DNA of 64,000 bases. Origin: Diadophis punctatus similis. Its lineage: Eukaryota; Chordata; Lepidosauria; Squamata; Dipsadidae. The notes beneath the pieces are model-generated. The model had not been told where the DNA came from. It made no database searches and worked only from the letters and a program-made list of their open reading frames with translations. Position numbers and translations under genes: made by a program. The DNA lies in the NCBI GenBank assembly GCA_023053685.1, contig JALIGW010000016.1, positions 10,167,001 to 10,231,000 on the forward strand, in the 5' to 3' direction. Below, piece by piece: positions 1 through 10,779 of this stretch (within the stretch, counting starts at the first letter, position 1; each line of letters starts with the position of its first letter).

Positions 1-425
1 TTCTTGTTGTACTCTCAGGTGCTTTGGAGAATAGTTTGACTCCTTTTTCTTTGTGGCAACCCCTGAGATATTGGAACACTGCTATCATGTCTCCCCTAGT
101 CCTTCTTTTCATCAAACTAGACATACCCAGTTCCTGCAACCGTTCTTCATATGTTTTAGCCTCCAGTCCCCTAATCATCTTTGTTGCTCTTCTCTGTACT
201 CTTTCAAGAGTCTCAACATCTTTTTTACATCATGGTGACCAAAACTGAATGCAGTATTCCAAGTGTGGCCATACCAAGGCATTATAAAGTGGTATTAACA
301 CTTCACGTGATCTTGAGTCTATCCCTCTGTTAATGCAGCCTAGAACTGTGTTGGCTTTTTTGGCAGCTGCTGCACACTGCTGGCTCATATTTAAATGGTT
401 GTCCACTAGGTTGAGGCATCACATG
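1..425 (-). mobile_element. CR1 LINE fragment, runs off the left edge
   Basis: Read on the minus strand this is the 3' part of a CR1-type LINE. It contains the block that in better copies (28618-29072) translates as LGMSSLMKRR...GDMIAVFQYLRG, and further upstream the segment describing a cysteine-free linker that is conserved in CR1 of birds and reptiles. The frame is broken by several changes, so this is a dead fragment. The 3' end of the element lies outside the window. Identity as CR1 is well supported by at least ten related copies in this window; the subfamily is not determined. Confidence 0.8.
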
Positions 426-429
426 ACTG

Positions 430-660
430 GTGCTAAATTTTGGGTGGTTTTTTTGCAGTAATCATTAAGTGAACATTGCTCTTATTAAGCAAATCCATTT
501 TACCCAATGGACATTTTTTGCTGGCAACGGGAAGTAAATACCAAAAATAGGCAAAAACCATTAGAAAAACAGTCATGTGACCATGTGACACTGCAAATAG
601 TTGTAAAGTTGAGCAGGTTGCCAAGTGCCCAAATTGCAATTATGTGACTATGGGGCAAAA
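430..660. mobile_element. Degenerate copy of the GTAGTCC-type TIR element (uncertain)
   Basis: The order of short phrases (TTAAGTGAA..., GCAACG..., GTCATGTGACCA, GTTGTAAAGTTGAG) resembles the family seen at 13571-13965, 50150-50752 and 58250-58640. Both ends are lost, and the copy abuts the palindromic element that follows. Assignment rests on scattered similarity only. Confidence 0.4.
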
Positions 661-668
661 AATGGGGG

Positions 669-1003
669 GGACAACTCACCATGGCCAACTCTCTGCTGCC
701 AAATTGCCATGGTCAACTGTTCACGGCCAACTGTCCATAGCCAGCTCAGTACAGGGCAACTCACCATGGACAACTCACTGTGGGACAGCTTCCCATGGGA
801 CAATTCAACAACTCAGTTTAATTATTTTAAAATAATTTAAAAAATATTTTAATTTTTGTCATTCACATTTCATTTTATCCCTCCTTTTGCATTCTTTCTT
901 TAATGATTCTCTTCCACCATTTCATCGATGTTAGGTAAGTCTTGTCCTAGGCTGAGTTGTATGGCGAGTTGGTTGCAGTGAGTTCGCCGGGGCGAGTTGT
1001 CCT
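669..1003. mobile_element. Unclassified element with inverted ends (GGACAACTC / GAGTTGTCC)
   Basis: The left end begins GGACAACTCACCATGG and the right end finishes with GGGGCGAGTTGTCC, giving inverted termini. Inside, the phrase CCA-ACTC/CAACTG is repeated several times in degenerate form, followed by an AT-rich core. No open frame of interest. It looks like a small non-autonomous DNA element, but no clear target duplication was found and I do not recognise the family. Confidence 0.45.
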
Positions 1004-1261
1004 AAACTCTGTATGTAAAGCCATTGGAATTTCAAAATTGGGTCATTAAGTAGCATTGGGTTGTCGATTGTAACTTCAAATGGTCAAGAAATGAATGGTC
1101 ATAGCTGAAGGATTATCTATAAGCACAAATGAAAATTTGAAATTGTCCATCAAATTCATAGGCAAGGTAAGAGGATAAATGATTTATTAAAGGTAGAATT
1201 CTCTCTTACTCATGAGAGTAGAATAGTTACTGAAAAGGTCCATTGGTGGGACTCTCTACCT

Positions 1262-1481
1262 CAGTGGTTCCCAACCTTTTTTTGGCCATGCCCCACCTAA
1301 GCATCTGTAAAATTCTGATGCCCCCCCGTGACATATAATTCTTACTATTCAAAAAGTGAACTCTTACTCATGCGGAGGAAGCCTAAAAGGCCATTAACTT
1401 GGCTTAAACAAGGTTTTGATTGCCCCCATTAAAAATCAAATCCCCCCCCGTGGGGCGTGGGTCCCACGTTGGGAACCACTG
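1262..1481. mobile_element. Non-autonomous hAT-like element, 220 bp, intact ends
   Basis: Terminal inverted repeats CAGTGGTTCCCAACCTT... and ...GTTGGGAACCACTG bound a 220-bp element. The 8-bp sequence CTCTACCT occurs directly before (1254-1261) and directly after it (1482-1489), the target duplication length expected of hAT transposons. It has no transposase frame and would have depended on an enzyme made elsewhere. Confidence 0.9.
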
Positions 1482-1617
1482 CTCTACCTGATGTCTTCTT
1501 TATTTATCCAATGGGAGAGATTTCAGACCTGTGTAATCTGAATACAGAATAAAAGAGTTGGAAGGGACTTTGGAGGTCTTTTAATCCAACCCCTTACCCA
1601 AGCAGAAGACCCTATAC

Positions 1618-1925
1618 CCGTGATGGCGAACCTGTTAGCGACTGAGGGCCCAAACTGCAACCCAAAACCCACTTATTTATCACAAAGTGCCAACAAGGCA
1701 ATTTAACCTGAATAATGAGGTTTTACTACCTAAAATAATGATAAACAATGCAGAGTTCAGCTAATTGTTCTAAGAAAAATGTGATGAATGCACTTTTATG
1801 CCCCTTCATTTTTTTCTGCTTTTGAAATATTATGTTTAGCAATAATAAAAAAGAAAAACTTGTAATATAATTTCTCTTTTTCCCCACTCTCTCTCTTCCC
1901 CATCTCTCGTTCCCTCTCTTTTCCT

Positions 1926-1956
<31 letters not shown>

Positions 1957-2146
1957 CACCTCTTCTTTCCCTCCCTCTCTCTCTCTTTCCTTCCCTCTCT
2001 TTTTCTCTCTTTCCCTCCCTCTCTCTTTCCCTCCCTCTCCCTCCCTCCCTCCCTCCCTTTCTCTCTCTCTCCCCCTCTTTCTCTCTGTTTCCCTCCATCT
2101 CTTTGTTTCCCTCCCTCCCTCTTTCCCTCCCTCCCTCCCCCCTCTC

Positions 2147-2201
<55 letters not shown>

Positions 2202-2319
2202 CTCTCTCTCTCTCTCTCTCTTCCTTTCTCCCTTTCCCTCCATCTCTCTCTCTTTCTCTCTCTCTCTTTCTCTCTCTCTCTCTTTCCTTCCCTCCCTCTT
2301 TCCCTCTTTCCCTCTTTCC

Positions 2320-2398
<79 letters not shown>

Positions 2399-2971
2399 TC
2401 CCTCTCTTTTTCCCTTCCTCCCTCTCTCTTTCCCTCCCTCCCTCTCTTTCCCTCTCTCTCCCCCTGGGGGGGAAGAAACCCCTGAACTGGTGCTGGGTGG
2501 TGGGATTTTGATGTCCGGAGGCCGAAGAGCCCAGGAGCAATGTGCCCACACTCAGCTGGTCGGCGGAGAGCTGAAGACCAGTTGGACAGCGGGGAATCCC
2601 AACACCGGCAGCTCTGCAGGAAAAGCAACTGACATCCGGGAAGCGAGAGTGAATCCACGATGATTCAGGATCACATTGTTTCTCCGTGTCATAATGGGCT
2701 CCAGGAGGAGGAGGGGACCCCATCTCCCCCATTGTGAAGCACGCTAAATTTCACTGTACTGTGCAAGGGGCAGGCCATGGAGGCAGCAACAGCAAATGCA
2801 CCGCAACAAAGGTGGAATACTGTTTTGCCTACTTTTTTTTGTCCTGCAAATGACGACGAGAAACTCAACGGAGAAATGCGATGGAGCTGGGCTGGGGCAA
2901 TGGCACATGTGCCCACAGAGAAGGCTCTGAGTGCCACCTCTGGCACGCGTGCCATAGGTTCGCCACCAGGG
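1618..2971. mobile_element. hAT-like element, 1.35 kb, with internal CT microsatellite
   Basis: The ends (GTGATGGCGAACC at left, ATAGGTTCGCCACCAGG at right) match the family also present at 14434-15010, 34489-34910 and 59388-59713. The 8-bp CCCTATAC flanks it at 1610-1617 and 2972-2979. Much of the interior is the CT-rich array at 1922-2462; the remainder is unique and has no transposase. Open frames in this interval, up to 298 codons, come from the simple repeat and are not genes. Confidence 0.8.
1922..2462. repeat. CT / CTTT / CCCT microsatellite
   Basis: About 540 bp of nearly pure pyrimidine on the plus strand. Long runs of CT are interleaved with CCCT and CTTT tetramers. The patchwork suggests repeated slippage and interruption. 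It lies entirely inside the hAT-like element at 1618-2971. Confidence 0.95.
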
Positions 2972-3012
2972 CCCTATACCATTCCAGACAAATAGCTGTC
3001 CAATATCTGAAA

Positions 3013-5018
3013 GGAAATAAAAAATAAATAAAGATGGTAGTCGCATCCCCACAATTGTAATTCCATTCCTTTTGTGTGTAACTCAATGTTGTATGCACAC
3101 ACAAAGAGGTGGAGCTCCAATTGCACAGTTCTGGCTGCCATCTTGACTTTTTTGACCATTAGAGAGCTCACTGTAGAGTGACAGACAGAAACATCACAGA
3201 AATATCTTGACCTCATCTGAATCAAATAATTATAAGAATAGCATTGTCCGCCATGATGATAATTCTCAAATCTGCTGCACTAAATTGAATGAGAACGGTT
3301 TGGAAAAAAATGCAGGAGAATTTCTCAGTGCATAACTAGGTTTTACAACCAAAGCTATACTAAACACAGTAAGTATACCTTTTACAGATTGGCTGATGTC
3401 CAAAACAACTTTGGGCAGCTTACATTTTAAAAAGATAGAAAATGATTAGGTTTAAAGAAAAGAAGAAGAAAGATAATGTAGATCCAGACAAACCACACTC
3501 CATACATCATGAAACACAGCCAACAAAAGATCCACAAGGATCCTACCCCCAAGGCCTGGGAAAACGGCCAAGTTTTTAAAGACTTTCAGGACATCAAGCC
3601 ACAATTGTGAAAGGGGAGGAAAATCATACAACTATTAATTTTGAACATGCCAAGGAAAAAATGGGATATTTTCTCTTGATGCCAGTCCAAAATACAATGC
3701 AGCTGATTGAGCACCAGTACGGTATCATCATATTGGTGAATCCCAGTTAGTAGCTTTCTTATAGTGGAAAATTCTAGGAATTAAATGGCCCATAGGATCC
3801 CAGACTTGGAATTCTTATTTTCCTCTAATAGTGTCACGTAGTGAATATTGTGAGTTGTATGTCTATGCAGGGTGATGCACCCCTATTCTAATATTATGGT
3901 ATATTCCAATACAAGTAGAACATGTGATATGATCTTGTACGCATGTCCACATTCCTGATCCACCATTAATCACTTTTGACTTTGACTCTGACCGGAACGG
4001 TCATGTTTTATTAGCAAAATGTAATTATTCATGATTTATTGTTTTTGTAACGAAATAAATATTTTCTATTAGACTTTTAATCCCAGCTTTATTTCTATCT
4101 GTCTGAATTCCAAAGAAAAGATCCAAATCGACTCTATGAGATTTATTCTCATTCTCACATGGTAGCATTCGGACGAATGCTTCCCTCAACAAATAGTTTG
4201 CCATTTCTTCATTTTGAAGACATATTTCTAAAAACCTGTAACACAACTTTTACCTGCTTGGGCTCTTCAGTGGGGAAAAAGGGGGCTTAATGGAAGAAAG
4301 AAAAGCTTGTTGCATTTTGCTTATGGGAATGTCTTCTTGGTTGATGAATAGCCACATTGCAGAAAACAGGAGTTTAACATCGGTGCCCTTGAAAACGTAG
4401 ATCATACAACATTACTTGGTATTTCCTACACATCTTGAGTTATGCACTCTGCCAATTTAGCTAAATCATGGTCTCCTTTGCTGTCAAAATCCATTTGCAT
4501 TTGTTTAATCAATACACAATATTAGCATTAGCAGCATCTAGTGCGGAAGCATGAGACTGAAGGTGGATTCCTGTACAATGGCTGGAAATGTGATCAAAAT
4601 AATCTCCATAACGGCATCTTTACAAGCACTTCTGTCATATGCTTAATATTATTTGGACTCGATCTGCTTTTGCAAATATATATCAAGGAGCTGTTTACAA
4701 AAGGTTGATGGTCCAGTTTATGCCACCAGCAAAAGCAACATAATTCCTGGACTATACTATTTAAATTTATGAGTATTGCACTTCTAATAAAGCAAAAACC
4801 AGGGCAGAAGACTAGTCTAACATTTTTCCTGACATCATCTGGATAGGGGCAATGCAAGCCATGATAGCCTCATTGTATAATCAGGCAAATCGATTAAGTT
4901 ACATGATTTCTGTTATTTGCAAACTGTTTTATGTCCTTTGTGATACTACTTCTTCCCCTTGTCTTCCTTCTCATAGATGACTATGTATAGGGCAGGAGTC
5001 CCAAATCCCTTGCCCAAG
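3013..5018. other. No recognisable feature
   Basis: AT-rich sequence without a supported coding exon, clear repeat or structured RNA. Short open frames (about 70-90 codons) show no domain and no codon pattern. It may be unique intronic or intergenic DNA or very old repeats. Confidence 0.5.
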
Positions 5019-5768
5019 AACAGAACAGAACAAAACAAAACAGAACAGAACAGAATAACAGAGTTGGAAGGGACCTTGGAGGTCTTCTAGTCCAGGGGTC
5101 ACCAACCTTTCGGACTTCAGGGACCACTAAATTCATAATTTTAAATCCCACAGAGCACTAATATGAATTTTTAAAAAAGATAAATAGTATTTAGTGCAAT
5201 ATAAAAAATGCAAATAATTTTTCTGCGGACCACCAAAATTTTCTTGCGGACCACTGGTTGGTGACCACTGTTCTAGTCCAACCCCCTGCTTAGGCAGGAA
5301 ACCAGACACCACTTCAGACAAATGGTTATCCAATCTCTTCTTAAAAACTTCCAGTGTTGGAGCATTTACAAATTCTGGAGGAAAGTTGTTCCACTGATTA
5401 ATTATTCTCACTGTCAGGAAATTTCTCCTTAGTTCTAAGTTGCTTCTCTCCTTGATTAGTTTCCACCCATTGTTTCTTGTCCTACCCTCAGGTGCTTTGG
5501 AGAATAGTTTGACTCCCTCTTCTTTGTGGCAGCCCCTGAGATATTGTAACACTGCTATCATGTCTCCCCTGGTCCGTCTTTTCATCAAACTAGACATACC
5601 CAATTCCAGCAGCCATTCTTTATAGTTTTAGCCTCCAGTCCCCTAATCATCGCTGTTGCTCTTCTCTGCACTGTTTCTAGAGTCTCAACATTTTTTTACA
5701 CTGTGGCGACCAAAACTGGATGCAGTATTCCAAGTGTGGTCTTACCAAGGCATTATAAAGTGGTATAG
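5019..5768 (-). mobile_element. CR1 LINE 3' end with CAGAA-type tail, split by hAT
   Basis: On the minus strand this reads the end of the CR1 reading frame, with the phrase NFLTVRIINQWNNFPPEFVNAPTLEVFKKRLDNHLSEVV (5320-5440), then the 3' untranslated block and a tail of AGAAC/AAAAC pentamers (5019-5053). A 178-bp hAT-like element interrupts it at 5093-5270, and a Charlie-like element cuts it at about 5769. The frame carries no intact reverse transcriptase, so this is a 5'-truncated dead copy. Confidence 0.85.
5093..5270. mobile_element. Non-autonomous hAT-like element, 178 bp, inside CR1
   Basis: Ends CAGGGGTCACCAACCTTTCGG and GGTTGGTGACCACTG are inverted. The flanking 8-bp duplication TTCTAGTC (5085-5092 and 5271-5278) is perfect. 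The target is the conserved GTCTTCTAGTCCAACC motif of the CR1 3' region, and the same site is hit at 16389 and 57246. Confidence 0.92.
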
Positions 5769-5769
5769 A

Positions 5770-6043
5770 CTGGTACCAGTCTGTGGCCTGTTAGGAACCA
5801 GTCCTACAGATGGAGGTGAGCAGCGGGCAAGTGAGTGAACTTCATCTGTATTCGCAGCCATTCCCCACCACTAGCATCACTGCCTCACCTTCAGATTATC
5901 CAGATTTTCATAGGAGCGCAAACCCTACTGTAAACTACACATGTGAGGGATCTAGGTTGTGCACTCCTCCTCCCCTCCTCAGCCCATGGAATAATTGTCT
6001 TCGGCAAAACTGGTCCCTGGTACCAAAAGGTTGGGGACCACTG
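5770..6043 (-). mobile_element. hAT-Charlie-like non-autonomous element
   Basis: The right end reads GGTCCCTGGTACC followed by AAAGGTTGGGGACCACTG, which on the minus strand matches the typical start of vertebrate Charlie elements (CAGTGGTCCCCAACC). The interior also contains the Charlie-like CCTGTTAGGAACC phrase. A flanking duplication is present but its frame is ambiguous: TGGTATAG or GTATAGA, at 5761-5769 and 6042-6050. It is inserted in CR1 sequence. Confidence 0.75.
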
Positions 6044-6050
6044 GTATAGA

Positions 6051-6630
6051 TCACTGGTATAGATCACCACCATATCACCATTTAACATTCAAGTGCCCAG
6101 GTTCTATCAGCAAACATGATTATAGTTGCTGAGAGCTACAACTCATTGACAATTGTCTGTGTTGGGATCTTATGTAAATTTGTATATATCCCATACGTCT
6201 GTCAAAAAAAATGGCATGTAAGGTTACTAGCAATGAATTATTTTTGAAAACCCTATTCAAGCAGCTCATATATTTGTGGAGAGGAGACAGTTTACAGACA
6301 AAATGATTATGTAAGTAATTTGGGAATGATAAAGAACCAGCACAAAGACTGATTTCAGGTCAAATTAATATTGTATTATTAAATGAACTGCAGTGGCTAG
6401 GTTCAGCTAAAGTATCTGCTATGCTTTACAAAACCAAATGGTGGAGTTTACCTAACGTGGTAAGCCAAAATCAAGCAGAATCGATCAATGATTTACCACA
6501 AAGAGGGAACCGAGCCAGAATCAATGTAGACATTAGAAATCAAACCATTCTTGTAAATAGGTCCACAGAAGTTAGTAGCCAATAAATAAAAAGTTGAAAT
6601 CCTCCCAAAAAATCCTTTGCTCTTCAAACC
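6051..6630. other. No recognisable feature
   Basis: AT-rich DNA, no supported gene or repeat. The adjoining CR1 match is lost by about 6090. Confidence 0.4.
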
Positions 6631-6632
6631 TT

Positions 6633-6876
6633 CTTTTATTTATTTATTTATTTGTTTGTTTGTTTGTTTGTTTGTTTGTTTGTTTGTTTGTTTGTTTGTT
6701 TGTGACATTTATATACTGCCTCACAGTGCAAGCACTCTCTAAGCGGTTTACACCAGTAAGCAATGTATATTTACATTGCCCCCAACAATCTGGGTCCTCA
6801 TTTTACCTACCTCAGAAGGATGGAAGGCTGAGTCAACCTTGAGCCGGTGAGATTTGAACCGCTGACATGCGGATTT
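6633..6876 (-). mobile_element. tRNA-derived SINE (MIR/L2-like tail), 5' truncated, with TTTA/TTTG tail
   Basis: On the minus strand: the B-box region (GGTTCAAATCTCACCGG), the conserved core AAGGTTGACTCAGCC...AAATGAGGACCCAGATTG, and the 3' part AAACCGCTTAGAGAGTGCTTGC...GCGGTATATAAAT. The tail is an AAAT and CAAA tetramer array (6633-6702). The tRNA-like head before the B box is missing. Family naming is uncertain; the same family recurs at least six times in this window. Confidence 0.85.
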
Positions 6877-6879
6877 TTT

Positions 6880-7315
6880 TTAAAAAAAATCTGCCTAGGA
6901 ATTGGTGCAAAGAAAGTTCTTCCCTTTTCTTCTGGCTACTGTAGTAATACTTAAATATAATATTGGGTCAAAATATACCAGAATGTAATCTGTGTAATAT
7001 TGAAAATGGTAAAACTATTTTTTTCTAAGTACATCTGTTTTTTCCTACTCGATAGAAGACCCAATCATTGTTAATAATTTTATTTTAGTAAATAAGGACT
7101 TTTCTGCTTCAAAAGTTTCTTTTAACATACTTATTATCTTTTATTTTAGCTGTAAAAGGCTTGTTCTTTTCCCTTTTTCAGTTCAGTTCTTTACAATTCT
7201 TTCGTGATTTTAAACCCTCAAAACTGGGCTTCATCAGACGTTACTTTCCTTCCAATAGGCATGAGCAAAGCCTCCTTGTCAAAGCAGCTAAATATGCAGC
7301 ATCTGAGACCCTTCC
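6880..7315. other. No recognisable feature
   Basis: T-rich sequence with no supported gene or repeat. Confidence 0.4.
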
Positions 7316-7323
7316 CTTTAGAA

Positions 7324-7457
7324 CAGGATTGTCAAACTCATGGCCTGCGGGCCAGATGCGTAACACGCTGGCCACGCCCACATCTGGTTTAGCGAAGGGG
7401 GGGAAGTCTCGATACATCACGTGATGCTGCCATGATGATGTGAGTTTGACACCCTTG
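7324..7457. mobile_element. Non-autonomous hAT-like element, 134 bp
   Basis: Ends CAGGATTGTCAAACTCATGG and TGAGTTTGACACCCTTG are inverted. The 8-bp flanks are CTTTAGAA (7316-7323) and CTTTAAAA (7458-7465), one mismatch. The interior (GCGGGCCAGATGC...GGTTTAGYGAAGGGGGG) is shared with the copy at 12786-12903. Confidence 0.85.
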
Positions 7458-7465
7458 CTTTAAAA

Positions 7466-7981
7466 GGTCCAAATGCACACTAAATGAGATGTATTATTGT
7501 GCATCCTAAAGCTGAACTTTAAATAAATGAATTATGCATTGATTAATGAATTATGCAATGGATGCATTTTCAAAGATTCCTCAAATTATAAATTGTACCT
7601 TATTAAAGCTAACTATGATTAGTTCTTTTAAAGAAACCGCAGCTCATCAGTGTTTATGAAATGTACATAAAAGAATGATTCTTCTGATAAGAATCAGGAC
7701 TGCAACTTAAATTATTCTACGCCATCCAATGCTACTGTCAGTCTTGGAAGCTATCTTTTTCGTTCACTTCACTTAAACTTAGGCAAAACATTTAGCTTTT
7801 CACTATATCCTTTGATTGGATTTACCTGTATCCCGATATCTGATAGTTACATCTTAGTTTACTGCATGCAACTACAATGTCTCTCGTATAATATTATTTA
7901 ATGTTGCATTAATTCATATGTCCAAGAAAGTAACTTGTTCCAGAAAGTCAAGGGGGAGATTTCCAAAAGCTGTCCTCCCTG
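7466..7981. other. No recognisable feature
   Basis: AT-rich, no supported gene or repeat. Confidence 0.4.
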
Positions 7982-7985
7982 GCAC

Positions 7986-8565
7986 TGTAGGAAGTTAGCA
8001 CCCACCCCTCCCCTAGGAAATGAGATATCCTAGGAAATATTAAAAGGCAGAATATATTCTATAGAATATCCCTGGAAACATGCTTTTAACCAGACAAAAG
8101 ACTCCCCTTGGAAATCCCCACCCTTTGCCAATGGGCCATTAAGGACTGGGTCCAGTTCACATATTCCTCTCACCTGGCCTGGAAGTCTTCTGCATAACAG
8201 AACCACAATAGGATTTGCCCAAGGCCCTTTCATTCAGCCAAAGCTGGGACAGACAAAAGCCTATAGAGTTGCCACTGCATGGCCTTCTGGGAGCCTGACC
8301 ACCAATCAGTTGCATCATATACACAAGGGACAGGAAACTAAGAGGTGGGACCCAACAGAGAGTATAAAACAAGGAACTCAGCATCTCTTCTCTCTCTTTT
8401 TCTCTTCAGCCACATCTGGAAGCATGTAAGCTACCTTTTCTGTACAGTGGCTCATGCCATGTGCTCCTGTCCACCATATTAAAACCTTCTTTCCAAGCAA
8501 AGTCCATGAATCCAGTGTCTTTTTCCCCACTTGGAAATGAACCGAGAAGGATATTCCTTACTACA
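7986..8565 (+). mobile_element. Solo LTR of an endogenous retrovirus-like element
   Basis: The 580-bp unit starts TGTAGGAAGTTAGCACCC and ends TTCCTTACTACA, with 4-bp GCAC on both sides (7982-7985, 8566-8569). Promoter-like AGTATAAAAC is near 8361 and a polyadenylation-type ATTAAA near 8479, in the order expected of U3-R-U5. A related LTR lies at 51831-52417, and fragments lie at 14188-14408 and 25591-25721. No internal viral sequence flanks it, so it is a recombined solo LTR. A 4-bp duplication fits gammaretrovirus-like (ERV1) families; this is inference. Confidence 0.8.
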
Positions 8566-8663
8566 GCACAACACTGATTTTGTTCATTGTTTTTTCAAGC
8601 CAAGATTGCTGTTTCTTTGCCTGTAATGTTTCACAGGCACACCTTTTCTCACAATCACATTAT

Positions 8664-9105
<442 letters not shown>

Positions 9106-9109
9106 TACA

Positions 9110-9740
9110 TTCTTATCTTTACATGCATCTTTTTGGAATATAACCCAAACATAAGATCTCTAATAACTGATTCATAAGGATGCATATATATTTGGCTGGG
9201 CTGGGCTTGAGGGCTCTTTACCGAAGCTTTCCAGTGTTGTAAACAACATCTGTAGTAGCCTTGCCCTCATGTTCAGGATTCACCTTAATCTTGGCTGATA
9301 CTTGAGGGAATTCTAATCTTACTGCAGTGGATTTATTGGAACTGCTAAATTGAACTCTGGATTAGATTTCTGTTTGTGTGTGATCTTTTTTCTTGGGCTC
9401 TTGCAGCAGAAGAGCAGATCACTTGGGTGCTATTTGTTGTTTTGCCTCAAAAGCAAAAGCTACTAGTCTGAAATCTCATTTGAAATAATAATAATAATAA
9501 TACAGGACTGTTCACCTGAAAATGTATATAAACTTGTGCTCTGCTAAACATTCCTTATGCATTTTTCTGTCCTTCCCATTTACTTTGATGGAGATGAAAT
9601 TGTTTGAATAAAACTATATGGGAGGCATGGACGGCTATTGCCCATTCTTATGAAGTGCCATGATTCAGGGATAATTATCCTGTTCTTCATTGTATGATGA
9701 TCCCCGTAACCAGTTTATAATAGGTGCATTGGTTGATGCA
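9110..9740. other. No recognisable feature
   Basis: No supported gene. A short (AAT)6-like run is present near 9486. Confidence 0.4.
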
Positions 9741-9744
9741 GTCA

Positions 9745-9957
9745 ACGAAGAGTTGAAGTCAGGGTCTCATTGGTGTCACAGCCCTTTTCACATCCATAGA
9801 CTTGGAATTAGCCAAAGAATCTATGACAGCATTGCTCCACAGCACACCTGACTTAACCAAATACATAAATATTGAAACTACACCCAGGATTATGAATCTT
9901 ATAAAACTCTGCCTAACCACATACTTTCAATTTGATGGACAACAATCAAGAAGTAAA
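9745..9957 (+). pseudogene. Penelope-like reverse transcriptase fragment
   Basis: One plus-strand frame (about 9800-9954) reads DLELAKESMTALLHSTPDL followed by ...INIETTPRIMNLIKLCLTTYFQFDGQQ. The pattern of an [IL]-rich helix, LCLTTYFQFDGQ.Y and then the expected MGSP block is characteristic of Penelope-like reverse transcriptases. Here the frame is cut by a SINE at 9958 just before the MGSP motif, and the 5' part is unreadable. It is a dead fragment. Identification rests on motif recognition and was not searched. Confidence 0.65.
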
Positions 9958-10175
9958 AGGTAAAGGTTTCTACTGTCCAGTCTTGTCTGACTTTAGGGAA
10001 TGGTGCTCATCTCCGTTTCTTACCCAGGAGAGCCAGCGTTGCCCTTCTGTGGACATGTGGTGAGCATGACTATATACAGTACACCGAGGCTCATGGAACG
10101 CTATTACCTTCCCACCGAAGTGGTACCTATTTATCTACTCACGTTTGCATGCTTTTGAATTGACAGGACAAGCCA
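9958..10175 (-). mobile_element. tRNA-derived SINE of a second family
   Basis: On the minus strand the body reads ...GATAAATAGGTACCACTTCGGTGGGAAGG and continues through CAGCGTTCCATGAGCC to the 3' end GTCAGACAAGACTGGAC. A related plus-strand copy with its tRNA-like head is at 46585-46790. The head is missing here. It interrupts the Penelope-like fragment. Confidence 0.7.
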
Positions 10176-10204
10176 GTGGAGTATAAATTGAGAGGAAACC
10201 CCAC

Positions 10205-10300
10205 TCCTTAATAGCACTGATGATATTACCTAGTTTGATTAATGCTACTGCAAGGAAACAAGCAAGCTCAGAGACCACCAAGGACCCCTGATTTGAAGTG
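10205..10300 (+). mobile_element. Dispersed repeat ending ...AGAGACCACCAAGGACCCC, possibly Penelope 3' part
   Basis: GCACTGATGATATTACCTAG, then CTGCAAGGAAACAAGCAAGC, then CTCAGAGACCACCAAGGACC form a block repeated in inverted form at 26579-26868. It lies about 250 bp downstream of the Penelope-like fragment with a SINE between, so it may be the 3' region of that element. Confidence 0.45.
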
Positions 10301-10317
10301 CTGCCATGCCTTCAAAG

Positions 10318-10520
10318 GTGGAACTAAAAATTTCCTGACAGTTAGAGCAATTAACCAGTGGAACAACTTGCCTCCAGAAGTTGTAAATGCTCCAACACTG
10401 GAAGTTTTTAAGAAGAGATTGGATAACGATTTGTCTGAAGTGGTGTAGGCAGGGTTTCCTGCCTAAGCAGGGAGTTGGACTAGAAGACCTCCAAGGTCCC
10501 TTCCAACTCTGTTATTCTAA
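10318..10520 (+). mobile_element. CR1 LINE 3' end
   Basis: The plus strand encodes NFLTVRAINQWNNLPPEVVNAPTLEVFKKRLDNDLSEVV, then the CR1 3' untranslated block (GGGAGTTGGACTAGAAGACC) and TCCAACTCTGTTATTCTA. It is joined upstream to unrelated repeat sequence, as expected for 5' truncation. Only the last ~40 codons of the frame remain. Confidence 0.85.
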
Positions 10521-10666
10521 GTGCATTCTAAGTGCAGTGTTCTACATGTAGGAATCTTTTCTTTATAAAATGGCATCTTCTGTATAACTTTAAATTTAAT
10601 AAATATTTTAATAAATGAATGATTTGACTAGCAGGTGAGAAATGACCTCAGATAACCTGCAGCTCT

Positions 10667-10777
10667 TCAGACTCTTCTCCAGAAAGAGAAAAAAAAAAAC
10701 AATCTTTTTTCTCCCCTGTAAGTGTGCCAATGCCTGTTATATCTTGAATAATTTTCTCTTTCTGGAGAAGAGTCTGA
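10667..10777. repeat. 26-bp perfect inverted repeat (hairpin)
   Basis: The arm at 10667-10692, containing CAGACTCTTCTCCAGAAAGA, is exactly complementary to 10752-10777. The spacer is about 59 nt and T-rich. It could be a small foldback element remnant or a transcribed hairpin; nothing else supports either reading. Confidence 0.7.
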
Positions 10778-10779
10778 AT

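Larger units (their letters stand above)
1543..3012 (-). mobile_element. CR1 3' end split by a hAT-like insertion
   Basis: The CR1 3' terminal block (minus strand) is present at about 1543-1617, beginning on the plus strand with GAGTTGGAAGGGACTTTGGAGG and stopping at CCCTATAC. It resumes at 2972-3012 with CCCTATACCATTCCAGACAAAT. The interval between is the hAT-like element at 1618-2971. Joining the two flanks restores the order seen in uninterrupted CR1 copies. Confidence 0.8.

Noticed and set aside
1796..2732. Open frames of 186-298 codons rich in Arg-Glu or Ser-Leu
   Set aside because: They are translations of the CT-rich microsatellite in three frames on both strands; no unique coding sequence.
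7986..8565. Possible gene promoter (TATA box and ATTAAA)
   Set aside because: The signals are placed as in an LTR with TG...CA ends and a 4-bp target duplication; no downstream gene.
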